From: Gaeumannomyces sp. JS-464
Taxonomy: Eukaryota > Ascomycota > Sordariomycetes > Magnaporthales > Magnaporthaceae
Assembly: GCA_002197995.1 (NCBI GenBank)
Contig: NGZR01000002.1
Span: 7,254,001 to 7,318,000 of the forward strand
DNA: 64,000 bases
Direction of reading: 5' to 3'
Shown here in pieces: positions 1 through 11,036 of this stretch (the stretch's first letter is position 1; every line of letters starts with the position of its first letter). Below the pieces are notes generated by a model. That model made no database searches. It was given only the letters and a program-made list of their open reading frames with translations, and had not been told where the DNA came from. Made by a program: the position numbers and the translations under genes.

Positions 1-1531
1 CCATACAACAAGCTACAGGAGCTTTACGGTGGTTAGGGGTCCTTTTCGACCAAAGGCTTAATTTTAAAGCCCACGTGGAAAACAGGGCTGCAAAAGCCCA
101 AAGCGTTGCCAACCACCTCCGAAGGCTTACGAATTCGATAGGGGGTACCGGCACATTCGGTTTACAAAGCCGTCACAACGGTTATAATCCCTACGGCTTT
201 ATACGGGGCCGAGGTATGGTATAGGGGTAAAACTAAACCACACCCGTACAAGCCGGCACAACAGCAAATTATCCGCCAAGGCCATTTAATCGATCGGGTC
301 GATAAAGCCTTAACCGCGTCCCTTAAGGCAGTGGTCCCAGCTTGGAAAACCACACCGATAAACGCATTGCATTACGAATCCGGCATCCCAGGCGCCCAGG
401 CGCTTTTGGAACAAGCCCGCCTCCGTTTTGCGGCCCGTATAAATACGGTTCCGGAAAACACCCCCTGGCCGCAGCGGCCAAGCCGGCCCTTAACGCCCGA
501 GGGCCTAGGGCAGGCTTACCCGGCAGGCTTGCAACCTCCTTGCAAAGGACGGCCGGACTTCTTCCGGCTTGCACCCGCCCGGCCTACCTCCCTTATAAAT
601 ATACGGGGCTTACGGTGGCCATACAAGAAAAGCAAGCAGCCGCTAAAGCATTTACGGCGTGGCTTTGCACCCTCCCACCCACCGACGTTATAATATATAG
701 CGACGGGTCCAAAGCAGAGAACGGAGCAGTTGGATACGGCTGGGTAATATACCAAGCCGGCCAACGCAAACTTTCCGGGCACGGCCGGCTGGCGCATCCC
801 GCGGAAGTATTCGACGGCGAGGCGGAAGGGGCCCGGATGGGCCTCCGTAAAGCCGTTTGGAGCTTCCGCAATTGCACTTTCCACTTGTGCCTCGATAACA
901 CCTCGGCGGCCAACGGCTGTTTAAGCACGGCCCCTGATAGTTCACAAGGGGCCTTTAAAGAAATCCATTGCCTTATGGATAAACACCAGGTATACGTACG
1001 CTGGTCCCCGGGCCATATGGGAATCCCCGGAAACGAAAGGCAGACGCCGAAGCAAAGTTGGGATCGGCCCTGCCAATACCCCAACATTTTAAACCAACGG
1101 TGGCCGGAGTAAAGGCTTTAGCCCGGAAAACGGCCCGGGACGCCCGGAACGCATGGTTTAAGGACAACTTTCCGGATCGGTATAAGGCTATAGGCCTCCC
1201 GCCGGCACCACAACATACGCCCGAAGCGTTGCAGCTGCACCGGAGGGTACTGCAACGGCTAATAGCCGCACGCACCGGTCACGGGGATTTCGACTGGTAC
1301 CACCGAAAGTTCCAGCACGAAGACGATAACCCGTGCCGCTGCGGAAGAAACAAATCCCCTTCCCACCCTGTATTTTGCAGGTTGGCTAAAACGGCAGAAA
1401 ATAAATGGCCTATAGCGGACCCCTCCCCGGCTTCCGACAGGCCCGGATATTGGAAACGGCTACTTCAAAAGCCTTTCCTTTTTGCTTCGTTCGCCGAAGC
1501 TACCAATTATTACACTATCGCTGGACGATAA
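1..1531 (+). mobile_element. Tad1-like LINE (non-LTR retrotransposon), degenerate 3' fragment
   Basis: The window opens inside the reverse-transcriptase thumb region of a LINE (motif RWLGVLFDQRLNFKAHV at about 20-80, then IPTALYGAEVWYRG near 187-230). An RNase H domain follows with YSDGS (about 693-707), EAEG, LDN and GHMGIPGNE. The C-terminal region carries a CxC-x7-H-x3-C knuckle (CRCGRNKSPSHPVFC, about 1334-1380) and ends at a stop at 1529-1531. This RT / RNase H / C-terminal knuckle order is known for fungal Tad1-clade elements. The reading frame changes at least three times (about 150-163, 455-470 and 1037, where GNER and ADAEAK lie in different frames by one missing G), so the copy is not translatable as it stands. 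The 5' end lies outside the window. The sequence is not visibly AT-rich, so heavy RIP is not apparent. Confidence 0.85.
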
Positions 1532-1985
1532 CAACAGGCCTAAAAAGCCCGCATACATCCTTTTCCTTGTTCTCCTACACCTTTTACCTTTTTCCTTTGT
1601 ACCACCAGGACTAACAGTAGGCTCGTTGGTCCCCCGCACCTCCGGCCGGGCCCTGGGGGTCCCGAGGACCTTCCAGCCTAAAACCCGGCCCCACCCCTTT
1701 ACCGGCATACTCGCCGGCCGAACGCACTACTACCACCCGCAGCGCTTTACAACGCCCTGGCGTATATATATACGCCCTACCGCCGATTGCCCGCTCACTA
1801 ACAAGGAGCGCTGGAACGCGGCCCGACCTTCGTGTGCCTTCGGGTTTAATTCTGCTAGCCGCCGGATAGCAACATGTAGCCTAATGTTTAGCTTAGGTAG
1901 CGCTAGCACGTCATATGCCCCTTGGGAGGCAGGGACTGGTAGATCCCGACTTACTGACGTTAAATATACTCACTCACTCACTCAC

Positions 1986-2033
<48 letters not shown>

Positions 2034-2795
2034 TCTCTCTTTTACAGATCCTTCCTGGAGCTTAGGTACCTTGCCTGGTCACGTGACCACCGTTCACGGG
2101 CGAAGCGGGGTAAGGCACCACTTGGAGCCCTCCCTGTTCCTGTGTTTCGGGCCTGCACGCTGGTCGTAACACATAGAAGGAGGGAAGAGCAAGCCATTCC
2201 CGCTGGCAGGAACTCGGTTGGCATTTTCTTGGGAGTTTGTTCTTTTCGCGTTTCGGCTTCGGCAGCCGCTAATATTTGTGTACAGTTTTGCACCGAGATT
2301 ATGGCTAGAGTATCAATTTGTATTGCTGTTCTACCAACACGGAAGACTGCCACACCCTCGTAACGCCGTCGTGGTCTCACGGCTCGGAACCCCTTTAATT
2401 TCCAGTGTTAGCGCGCGCCGTGGTCCTGGCGCAGAAAAATCAGCCGAGGAGATCGCGTCTGGCTGTCCTCGTTATTACTTCCCTTCCATTCTTTTCTTCT
2501 TAGCCAATCAACCCATAGTGAGGCGTCAAGGTAACAACTGTTGCGGTTAAAGGCTGCCTGGTGGTCACGCAAGCGGCTGTGCCCGCAAATAGTCGGGCAG
2601 ACAGCTGCGCTCGGTATCTAAGCAACCGGGCAGATTTGCGCCGCCCTCCTCCTTTTAGTCTATATTCACTCGCCACCCCTTTGATCTCTTCTCGAACCGG
2701 CCTGAGCACGACTCGTCCATACGGAGAGTCCACGCGCGACGACTGCATCCAAGTCCAGACCCCGCATTCGACTGATAGGAAGAATAGAGCCGGAA
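1532..2795. other. Gene-free stretch between LINE and NLR gene
   Basis: The first part is probably LINE 3' flank. A CTCA/CT microsatellite sits at 1970-2043. The remainder is the likely promoter and leader of the NLR-type gene. No convincing coding region was seen. Confidence 0.5.
1970..2043. repeat. (CTCA)n/(CT)n microsatellite
   Basis: About four ACTC/CTCA units run directly into a roughly 60-base, slightly interrupted CT dinucleotide tract. It gives artefactual Ser/Leu-rich open frames on the plus strand. Confidence 0.95.
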
Positions 2796-5700
2796 ATGGA
2801 ACCTGTCTCGGCGGTTGGATTAGCGGCCGGCGTCCTTCAATTCGTCCAGTTCGCCGGCACGCTCATATCCCTCGGCACTAGTATCCACCGATCCGCCGAC
2901 GGAAGACGGAATGGGCCCGGGAGTTGGAGGGAGTCTACGGCCGTCTCAGCGATCTCAGCTCCAGACTGCAGGGCGGCAGTGGCACGGAGCCGACGGCGGC
3001 GCCACAGACTCCCGAGGACACCGAGATCCTGGCCTTGCGGGACCTGGCGTCCGAGTGCGAAAAACTCTGCCGGCAGCTCCTGGAAGCAGTCGGGAAGCTC
3101 CAAGTACAGCCGGACAAGTCGTACAGGTCCCTTAGCACATTCAAGGCCGTTCTCAAGACTGTATGGGAACGACAAAAGATCACGGATCTCGAGGGTCGAC
3201 TGGACCGTATCCAGAAGGTTCTATGGATGATGTTTTACCCACTCATCAAGTAAGTCATCCGGGAAATTGCGGAGGTTACAGACTTCGAGACCTTGCTTGG
3301 TGGCCCTTTACTTAACGGCGCGTCCAGTCACCAGCAGGAAAGCCTCCTCCGCAACGTCGAGATCTTGAGGCAAGAGAGTTGTGCGTTGCACGCAGACCAG
3401 GGAGGTCGTTCAAGGAGGTGTCTATGCACCTTGAGCAGATCGAAGCATCTAATCTCGCCATTTACGGGAAGCTCAAAGATGCCGGAATCCAGGTCTTCGA
3501 GCGTATTGCTTTTCCAGGGCTGGGTGGAGACCATTTGGCTTCGCTGCTCGAAACTCGGCACTTTGCCGAGGATCGCAAGTCAATGGCCGACGACATCACA
3601 TCGAACGAGATCAACCAGCTCCAGAACAGCATCGAGCACCTCAGCTTAACCAAGGGAAGCTTGAAAACCATTGCGAGGAGCAGGAGTTCCTCCGCAGCCT
3701 CAACTTTCCCTCGCGGAAGCTGAGACATGACGGTATCCCGAAGGCGCACCAGGATACATTTCACTGGCTACTTGCAGAGCCCCGTTGCGACAGGCAACCC
3801 CTGGCAAAAGTGATCCATTCGAAACCAACCCGAAAGATGCAGGTGTTGACCAAGCCCCGCAGGGCTGACGAGGTGAGGACGACGGCGACGACGACGACGT
3901 CGTCAACTACCGAGACATGCCCGACTTCCCCGCCTGGCTGAGGAGGGAGACGGGATATTTTGGATTGCTGGCAAGGCCGGCTCTGGCAAGTCGACTCTGG
4001 TCAAATTCGTTGCCGACCACATCGAAACGCACACGATGCTCCAGCAATGGGCCTGGCCTAAAAAGCTATCCGTTGCGGCGCACTACTTCTGGAGCGCCGG
4101 GTCGTCCATGCAAAAGTCGCAACAGGGTCTTCTTCAGACGCTCCTCTACGACATCTTTCGTAGCTGCCCAGATAAAATCCCCGAGATTTGTTCGAGGCGC
4201 TGGCGGCAAATGATCAGCGATCCGCGGTGGAGAGAAGGCGCGTCGGATTGGACACTCCATGATCTGCTGACAGCGTTGCGCGCTGTCGCCCAGGCCCGCG
4301 ATCTAGGGGTGCGCTACTGCATATTTGTGGACGGCGTGGACGAGTTCCATGGCGACCATTTCGATCTTTGCAGCACTTTGAGGGAATTATCAGCATCGCC
4401 CAACCTGAAGCTCTGTCTTTCGAGCCGGCCCTGGAACGTTTTCGAGGACGCGTTCGGCGCCGACCCTGGTCGGAAGTTGTACATTCATAAGCTTACCCGG
4501 AACGACATTTCCGCCTACGCCCATAGCTCTCTTGCCAGCCACCCGCGGTGGGGAGCAGGGCATATCCCCCAGGCCGGAGTTAAGGAATCTGGTCAGAGAC
4601 ATCGCCCGCAAGGCCCAAGGGGTCTTTTGTGGGTTTTCCTGGTAACTCGATCGTCCGGGATGGTATTACAAACGGGGATACTATTAAGGACCTGGAGCGG
4701 CGGCTGAAAAGTTTGCCCCCTGACCTGGAGCGTTTTTTTAGGCTGATGCTCGATGTCGTTGACCCCTTGTACGAGGACAAGATGGCGCAGATGTTGAGCA
4801 TCGCCACTAACGCTTCCCGGCCGCTTCACTACACGAACTTCTGCATGCACGAACTTGCGGACGGGGATAAGGACTATGCCTTTAAACTCACCGGCAAGGA
4901 AATTTCCGATATTGAGCCCCTCCGCGACGAGTGCCACCGTCGAATCAACGCTAGGTGTGGGGGCCTGCTCGAGGTCAAACGGACCGCGTTGAGTTCCTGC
5001 ACCGTTCTGTGCGCGATTATCTTCTGACCGATGAGATGGGTGACTATTTGGACGCTAGGTGTGGTAACGGGTTCCTAGTTAACCTCGCCACGCTCGCGAC
5101 CTACGTTGGGTTGATGGATCAAGAAGCCACCGTCGTGGGAGGCAGTCTCGACGTCAATAAACTGCGAATGGAGCTGGTCGACTACGTGCCAGGCGCTTTT
5201 GACGAATCCTCTGGCAAGGCCATGAAATTGCTGGGCATCCTCGATGATGATCGGAAGTTGTTCATGGCCAAAACGGCGCTGATCACGGCGCCCGGGCCAA
5301 AGCCGGAGCGGACCGACTTTTCCATAGCCCAGCTCCGCAGCACTCTACTCACGTCCGGAGCAGATGGTTGGGTGGCGTTGAAGTTGAAGGAAAATCCTTC
5401 ATATTTCGACAATTGCACCTATGTGCCTCCGCTCTCGTTCGTAATGCGCACGCCGCTTTGGACGAATGGACACTGCCGCATCGTGGCCTCGCTTCTCGGT
5501 GCTGGGCACGACCCCAACGCCAGGGACTCCAGTGGGGAATCGCCCTGGGAGCAATTCATTAGGAAGATGTGCAGAGTCGATCAAGAGACGCCCTATGCCG
5601 ACAATGCATTGCCCGATGTTCTCAACAACTCGCTGTTTTCGCTCTTTATCAGGCACGGCGCCAGGTTGGATGTTCGGCTCAATAAATCCTGGCGGCCAAG

Positions 5701-6256
5701 CAATGGGGGGAACGAGCGTCCGCTGGGCCCGCGGCCTGCTTTCTAGACATGGTTTTCCGGCGCTTCGATATCTATCTCCCGGAGCAGGCAGCCCTAGACG
5801 CCCTCGCAGCCCTCACGCCCGGGCCCCGGGCAGTCGAAGCCCACCGAACAGCGGGGCCGCCGGAGCCTGCGGGGGCAGCCGGCGAGGACGTTGCGGGCCT
5901 GGTCCATGCCCTGCGTACCAATCTCGAGAGGTTGCGGGCGGGCCCCGCGGCCAGTGACTACGTTACGCTTGAGGTTCTTCGCGGCGGTGGCGCGCGCAGT
6001 CGTCGAGGCGGGCGCGCGGCAGGGCGAGGACATGGCCTCGCTGCTCCCGGCGATCCGGGCCATATTCCCGGCTTCTCTCGCCGGCCCTCTGGTGCATATT
6101 GCGGCGGGGGGCGCGCAGGAGGTCGTCGCCCAGACGGCGACCGCCGCTTCTGCGTCCGGCAAGGTCCGGCGTCTTTCTTCGGATGCTGATATGGAAGCGC
6201 GGGAACAACTCGACCGCAAAAAGAGGGCGAGGTTGGAGAGCTCGGTTTTCGGCTGA
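2796..6256 (+). pseudogene. NACHT-ankyrin NLR-like (STAND) protein gene, multiply frameshifted
   Basis: The N-terminus MEPVSAVGLAAGVLQFVQF resembles the fungal STAND N-terminal domain, a short hydrophobic helix before coiled coils. A helical region (EGVYGRLSDLSSRLQ...) follows. The NACHT P-loop GKAGSGKSTLVKF lies at about 3970-4010, the hhhhD segment YCIFVDGVDEF at about 4318-4350 and LCLSSRPWNVF at about 4410-4445. VEFLHRSVRDYLL (about 4991-5030) is typical of the region after NACHT. Near 5470-5690 there are two ankyrin-like units (LLGAGHDPNARD, LFIRHGARLDV). An intron is plausible at 3250-3327 (GTAAGT...CTTAAC...CAG). The frame must be changed at about 2895, 3395, 3720-3900, 3940, 4600, 4975, 5700 and 5960-5990. 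Fungal NLRs act in heterokaryon incompatibility and immune-like responses; that role here is inference. It could be a real pseudogene or an active gene with sequence errors. Confidence 0.75.
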
Positions 6257-6451
6257 CGAGGTCGGGTGCGCCTGGTGTTTTGGACTGGGAGAAGCGTGGC
6301 ATCCATGAGAAACACGTGTGTGTATGCGTTATGACGCATTAAGCCGCCAAATATCAACGCCTTTGACCCACCAAAACCATCTTGCAGTTGCCACGAAGAT
6401 CTGACAACAGAGTCGAGTCCGCACCACCAAATAATAATTGACAGGCAAAAC

Positions 6452-7188
6452 ATGAACCAATTGGAGGATTCGCGACCTCATTTCTGGAACCTGCACCTGC
6501 CGCCAGCGCAATGGATAGTCGAGTGCCCCGTCTTCCTCCGGGGACTGCCCAAGAGGAACATGGACGTGCTCACCCTGACCGACGACGAGTTCCGTAAAAT
6601 TCGGCCGTCAAGGACACGATCGCCAAGGGGCGGATCGACCAGTTCAGCAGGCTGCCATCGCGGCTTCGGCGGTACAAGGCGCACCAGTTCGAGCTCACCC
6701 AGACGCGCCACGGGGATGGCGGCGGCGGCGTCATGGACTTTGTGCGCGAGGAGCGCCTGCGCTGGGCCGCGCCCGTGGTGCCTAGGGGAGCGCCGTTCGA
6801 GTTTGCAGAGGATTACAGAGTGCTTTATAATGATTGGCCGTACGACATCGGCGAGGGGATTGTGCGTCTGGTCGTGTGGACCAAGTTCCCGCTCGAGGAA
6901 GACCCGCCACCAGCCTGCTCGCGCCGCGCGCGCGGGCTCAGGTCGAGGGGTTTCGGTCGAGGATGCCTGAAGGGCATGTAAGTTCGAACCACCACCCATT
7001 CCTAAAGCACCAATGGCTGACGATGGATCCAGACAACCTGGTGGAGGAACACGACGGGCCTGAGATCGATACACGGGCTGGAGCACTTCCACGTGATGCT
7101 GCATCGAGCCGACGAGGGGTTTCTCTGCGAAGTGACGCGGGGAGATGCACCACATGAGTTTGGCACGGAGCCTGTGCGTAAGGGATAG
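6452..7188 (+). CDS. DUF3605 / N-acetylglucosamine-induced protein 1-like
   Basis: The start ATG is at 6452. The protein has the family's N-terminal pattern (QWIVECPVFLRGL, TDDEF), a middle part with SRLPSRLRRYKAHQFE and the signature LNDWPYDIGEGIVRLVVWTK (about 6826-6885). After an intron at 6978-7032 (GTAAGT, branch GCTGAC, CAG) come WWRNTTGLRSIHG and LEHFHVMLHRADEGF, with a stop at 7186-7188. The intron is phase 0 and the frames join exactly across it. Exon 1 needs two single-base corrections, near 6605 and at about 6908 (a missing G between P and ATSLLAPRAR). Length about 227 aa, as usual for the family. Homologues are N-acetylglucosamine-induced in Candida; the biochemical function is not known to me. 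Confidence 0.8.
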
Positions 7189-7814
7189 ACGGAGGAGTCT
7201 CGCCGAAAGTGGACACGTGGATGTGTAGTTGTTGGCCGGCGTCCAGGAGGGTCGGGTTCACTCCGCCTGTCATGGCGTGGCGTGAGTCGGGCTGACTCAG
7301 CCGTGCACGTGCCACACTGATTGGCGTTCAGGTGCGGGCACGAGCACACCCGGTCCAAGAGGCTCACGGGCGCTTTGGTCGCGACGTGGTGCAACAACCC
7401 TTGCCGAGCTCGATTTTTTTTCGTTGGTCGGCCACGACTTGGGCGTCGCGGGGTCTTGAGCACGCATGCATTCCACTGTCTCCTTATCCTCCCTCCGATA
7501 AGATAACCACGCTTTTCGCTCGAGTATCGGTTCGGTCAACAAGAGCGCGGCGTCTCGACACGCGCTGGATTAGCGGAATCCTTGTACACACGCACGATCC
7601 CCGAATTGCCTCGCGATTGGCACCCCGCTCTTTGGTAGAGCACCCATCTCTTCGTTTGTCGTCGAGACCCCCAAGACGCCTGTGAAGGCATTATAATCTC
7701 CCACACCGCTACTCATTGGTCGAGCAGCACCCCGATCGCGCCGTTAGTCGACGAGATCAAGAACGCCGGTCGCGTTGGTCGCGACCCGCCATCACCTTTC
7801 CTTCACCCACCGAG

Positions 7815-8350
7815 ATGTCTGCCCCCGCTGGTATGACAGAGGCACGCCTCCAAGAGATCCTCGAACGCCATGAGACCGAAATCAAAGCCCTACAAGACCA
7901 GATTCGGATCCTGCTGAGCAACGTCGCTTCCAAAGCGACCTCCCGACCCAAGCCGTGCTTGCCCGATACCGACAAACTCACTTCGCAGTCACAGTACGAC
8001 ATGTGGCTCCCATCCATCAAGGCAAAGCTCAATATCGACGGCGACGCGATCGGCGGCCCGGAAGCTCAGTTCTGGTACGTCTTCGACCGTCTCGACGGCA
8101 AGATGCGCGGTCTTGTACTCCCGCAAGTCCAGGCCCCTGGCGAGCACAACCCTCAAGCGATTCTTGATCAACTTGATCGCGTCTTCGACAACCCCGACAA
8201 GGCACGCAAGGCCGAAGACCAACTCCAAGACCTCAAAATGGACGAGGACGTTTTCAGCTACTATCTCGCCCAGTTCGAAAAGCTGTTATACGAGGCCAAA
8301 GCCCAGAATTGGCCAGACAACCTCAAGATCAGCTGTCTCCGTCGCTGTTA
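7815..8350 (+). mobile_element. LTR retrotransposon gag fragment
   Basis: The open frame from ATG 7815 encodes a short coiled-coil-like start (EARLQEILERHETEIKALQ), then LPDTDKLTSQSQYDMWLPSI, the IGGPEAQFWYVFDRLDG block and FSYYLAQFEKLLYEAKAQNW. This looks like Ty3/gypsy- or copia-type retrotransposon gag. The similarity stops near 8350, after ISCLRRC, and the frame runs on into unrelated sequence to 8465. No protease, RT or integrase follows, so only the gag end is present. The upstream 500 bases (7200-7800) may be LTR plus leader, but I could not define LTR ends, target duplications or a primer binding site. Confidence 0.6.
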
Positions 8351-9095
8351 TGGCACGGCATGCCCTCTCGGGCTTTGGGCCATTGAGTCACGTGACAGAC
8401 AGTGCACGGCCGTGCACCGCTTTGGTAGAAAACCCTGCAGTCCCAATTGCAGGCATGCACTTTGATAGTTTTCCTTTCCAACTTTGGATCGCCGCAACGA
8501 CCAGAGGGTAAATTGAAGCATTGTCTCGATCGCCCTGAGTCCCGTGACACCGCTGGTAAAGACGCCATCACGTCTTCCCCTCACCGCTGGTCAACCGCAA
8601 TGACGTATACGCAAAAGGACCTCGGGAGCGCGGGGAATGGCCGTTCGTCTTGTGGGGTCGGTGAGGTGGTGGCGGCGGTCCGTTGGTGGCTGCGGACTGG
8701 CGTACGGCCAGGAGATGTGTCTGACAACAGAATTCCGTTTTTAGGGAGAAACGCTGAGAAATCGGAGGGAGGTGCTGCATCTACTGTACAAGGTGTGGAG
8801 CATGGAGGGGGCAGAGGGTGGGGCGCCAATGGCGGGCGGCCATTGGCCAGAGTGCCAAGGTCCCGGCACCGGATTGCTCCCCCTAGTCAAAAAGGCCCTC
8901 ATATGTTTTAGTACTGGGAGAAAAGGCTTCCTCACTGGCTTAACTAGGGAGAGCGGACGGGATCCCGTATATTCCAGTGGGTATGGTCGTATGTGGCAGT
9001 TTTAGGGAAGCGCTGGACTGAAGTAGGGCTCGGCGGAGCAGGTGTTCACCTCCGCCTCCAGCCCCGACGCCCGCGTCTCTGCCACACCTACATAC
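8351..9095. other. Gene-free stretch after gag fragment
   Basis: It holds a perfect 16-base palindrome GTGCACGGCCGTGCAC at 8402-8417 and ends in a CCTAGG-centred palindrome at 9093-9110. No supported gene was found; it may be degraded repeat. Confidence 0.5.
8402..8417. repeat. 16-base perfect palindrome
   Basis: GTGCACGGCCGTGCAC, self-complementary over all 16 bases, about 50 bases after the end of gag similarity. Confidence 0.9.
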
Positions 9096-11036
9096 CTACC
9101 TAGGTAGGTACAGGTTAGCCGTTTGCTCACAGATCCAGGCCATGGGCATTATGTGAATCTTTGGTAGTAAAAGGGTTGTGGCCCGGTCGGCAGCGTAATC
9201 CTGCCGGATAATACGGCGGATCTGAGCAATGTTCCCGATATGTGATTCCAAAGATGCTATTAATTGCAGCCTGAACCAACGCCGAGAGAACAAAACATGC
9301 AAGGCTAACTGATGAGTGAAAACAAACATGAATGGGAAGTAAATGAACATGAGAGCACCTCTACTGGCGCCCGCTCCTACGTGTTGCCCTTCCCGCCCTC
9401 GTCTGATTCTGGGCAGAGGGTCGTCTATGGGCATCGGCGCGTCTGCCGCTGACTTCCTCTGGCGACCAGCGCCTCTTTTGGTAGCAGGAGTCTTGAGCGA
9501 GTCCTTTGCGGGCTTGGATGCGGGCTGTGGTGTTCTAGAAGCCCTCGCCGTCCTCCTCGGCGCCTTCGCCGCCACGAGCCCGCCACTTTTGGTCCCCTTC
9601 CGGGAGGTGGAAGCCTTTGGTTCCTCCTGCCGCTGACCGTCAGTGTCCGAGCCCTCGGGAGATGCAGCGTCATTGTCGTTCTCCTCGCCTGCGCCGTTCG
9701 GTCCAGCCGGTGTGCTGGCTCCTGTAGGGGCAGCGTCACCAGGGGCTAGTTCCACCGGCACAGTAGTCGGGGCGACGCCGTTTCTGCCACTGGCCAGCCC
9801 AGGGCTGGAACGGAGACGTTTGCTAGGCGGGCCGTCAGCCGGTGCTTTTCCCTTCCCCTCCACATCCTCCTCGTCGCCCGTAGCTCGACTCCTCTTCCCG
9901 CGGTCGACAAATTCCGGATCGAACAGGCTGTTGGGGTCGGCCTGAGCGTTCCAGTTCCCGGCGGCATCGTTGAATCTCCGACGCCGGAACTCCTCGCTCT
10001 CGGCGTCCACATCGTGCATGGCCATGGCTTCCTTCTTCTGACGTGCAAACTCGTCCCAGATTGTGGCTTCCTTTGGAACGGCCGAACCGCTCAGAAGCAG
10101 CGATTCCTGGCCCACGGGCACGACGATGATTCCGTACTTGAGGTCCGCGCTTGGGGGACCTCCGAGAGAAACCACGTAGCTTGCGTTGGCCAGGTACGCA
10201 GCGATTTCGTTCATCCCGCCCGCGGCGTAGTAGCGAGGGAAGTCAGGGGGCAAAAGCTTGGCATGAGCAGGGAGATCTGACTCCTGCAGTGCCTCTGGCT
10301 CTGACGGCGTCGGTGTTACCCGGCTCTCTGGCGTCGAGCGCCTCTGACGAGCGGCTGGGGGAGCGGGCAGGGCTTCTTCTGGGTGATCGATGCCGCCTTG
10401 TGGATTCGTCGGAACTTGAGCAGGCTCGCCAGTCTTGGGCGCGCGCCCGCGGGCTTTACGCGCGCGAGTCTTGGGAGCCGGGATTGGAGCCTCGGGCTCC
10501 AAATGGGAACTCTTGTGTGCGCTTGACCACATTACTGGGGCGCCATCCATGGTGCGGCTGCATTCTTGGTGGGTTTGAACCTCGGGCTTCGATTTTGGCC
10601 TCGTTACAGGCTCCGGGAGCTCTTTCCGTACTATGGCGTCCCCTTTGTCTGCCTCCTTCTCTTTGAGGCCGCTGCCTCCTTCTTTTGCCCCATCCGGTGA
10701 CTTCTCCCACGGCAATCGGACTCCTTCATTGACTTTGGCCCAGAACTCTGCGCTTTCCTTCTTGGACTTCTCTTCCCTAGCCAAAAAGCGAGCTTGCTCC
10801 TCGGGAGACATCATCGCGAATCTCTCTGCGCGGGTAGGGACCTTGAGTTGGGGTTGGTAACCGGAGTAGTCGGAAACGTACGAGTGCCAGTCGGACTCCG
10901 GCGATGGTGTACGTTCGCCTCGCGCATGCGCATCGGCGCGCCGGCTGGCAAAGACGAAGTCGGCCAGATTGGTTCTTGTCAGGCCGGGAGCCGGCGACGG
11001 CTCCGCGGCGGCGGGCGCGGGCGTTCGAGGAGGCAT
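9096..11036 (-). CDS. Hypothetical disordered protein, Pro/Ala/Arg/Lys-rich
   Basis: A single long open frame on the minus strand. I take the start at 11036 (MPPRTPAPAAAEPSPAPG) because the 36 upstream residues of the frame look like leader. The first third has TRTNLADFVFASRRADAH and a Glu/Lys-rich helix (MSPEEQARFLAREEKSKKE). A compact hydrophobic segment (LLPPDFPRYYAAGG to YGIIVVPVGQESLLL, about 10100-10250) looks folded. The rest is low complexity with basic patches (KRLRSS, APRRTARASR, KRGAGRQRKS) that could be nuclear localisation or DNA-contact signals. The last roughly 85 residues, past about 9345, have different composition and may be intron or 3' UTR read-through. I do not recognise the family. 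Confidence 0.6.
   Translation of the reverse strand: MPPRTPAPAAAEPSPAPGLTRTNLADFVFASRRADAHARGERTPSPESDWHSYVSDYSGYQPQLKVPTRAERFAMMSPEEQARFLAREEKSKKESAEFWAKVNEGVRLPWEKSPDGAKEGGSGLKEKEADKGDAIVRKELPEPVTRPKSKPEVQTHQECSRTMDGAPVMWSSAHKSSHLEPEAPIPAPKTRARKARGRAPKTGEPAQVPTNPQGGIDHPEEALPAPPAARQRRSTPESRVTPTPSEPEALQESDLPAHAKLLPPDFPRYYAAGGMNEIAAYLANASYVVSLGGPPSADLKYGIIVVPVGQESLLLSGSAVPKEATIWDEFARQKKEAMAMHDVDAESEEFRRRRFNDAAGNWNAQADPNSLFDPEFVDRGKRSRATGDEEDVEGKGKAPADGPPSKRLRSSPGLASGRNGVAPTTVPVELAPGDAAPTGASTPAGPNGAGEENDNDAASPEGSDTDGQRQEEPKASTSRKGTKSGGLVAAKAPRRTARASRTPQPASKPAKDSLKTPATKRGAGRQRKSAADAPMPIDDPLPRIRRGREGQHVGAGASRGALMFIYFPFMFVFTHQLALHVLFSRRWFRLQLIASLESHIGNIAQIRRIIRQDYAADRATTLLLPKIHIMPMAWICEQTANLYLPR

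Noticed and set aside
1970..2043. Possible CRISPR-like or telomeric repeat
   Set aside because: It is a simple CTCA/CT microsatellite, with no spacers and no telomere unit.
1482..2363. Long plus-strand open frame of 293 residues
   Set aside because: It spans the LINE 3' flank and the CT microsatellite, which creates a Ser/Leu run; no family resemblance and no codon signature.
6975..7035. tRNA-like GTTCGAACC near 6980
   Set aside because: It lies in the 55-base intron of the DUF3605 gene; no acceptor stem or anticodon arm can be folded around it.
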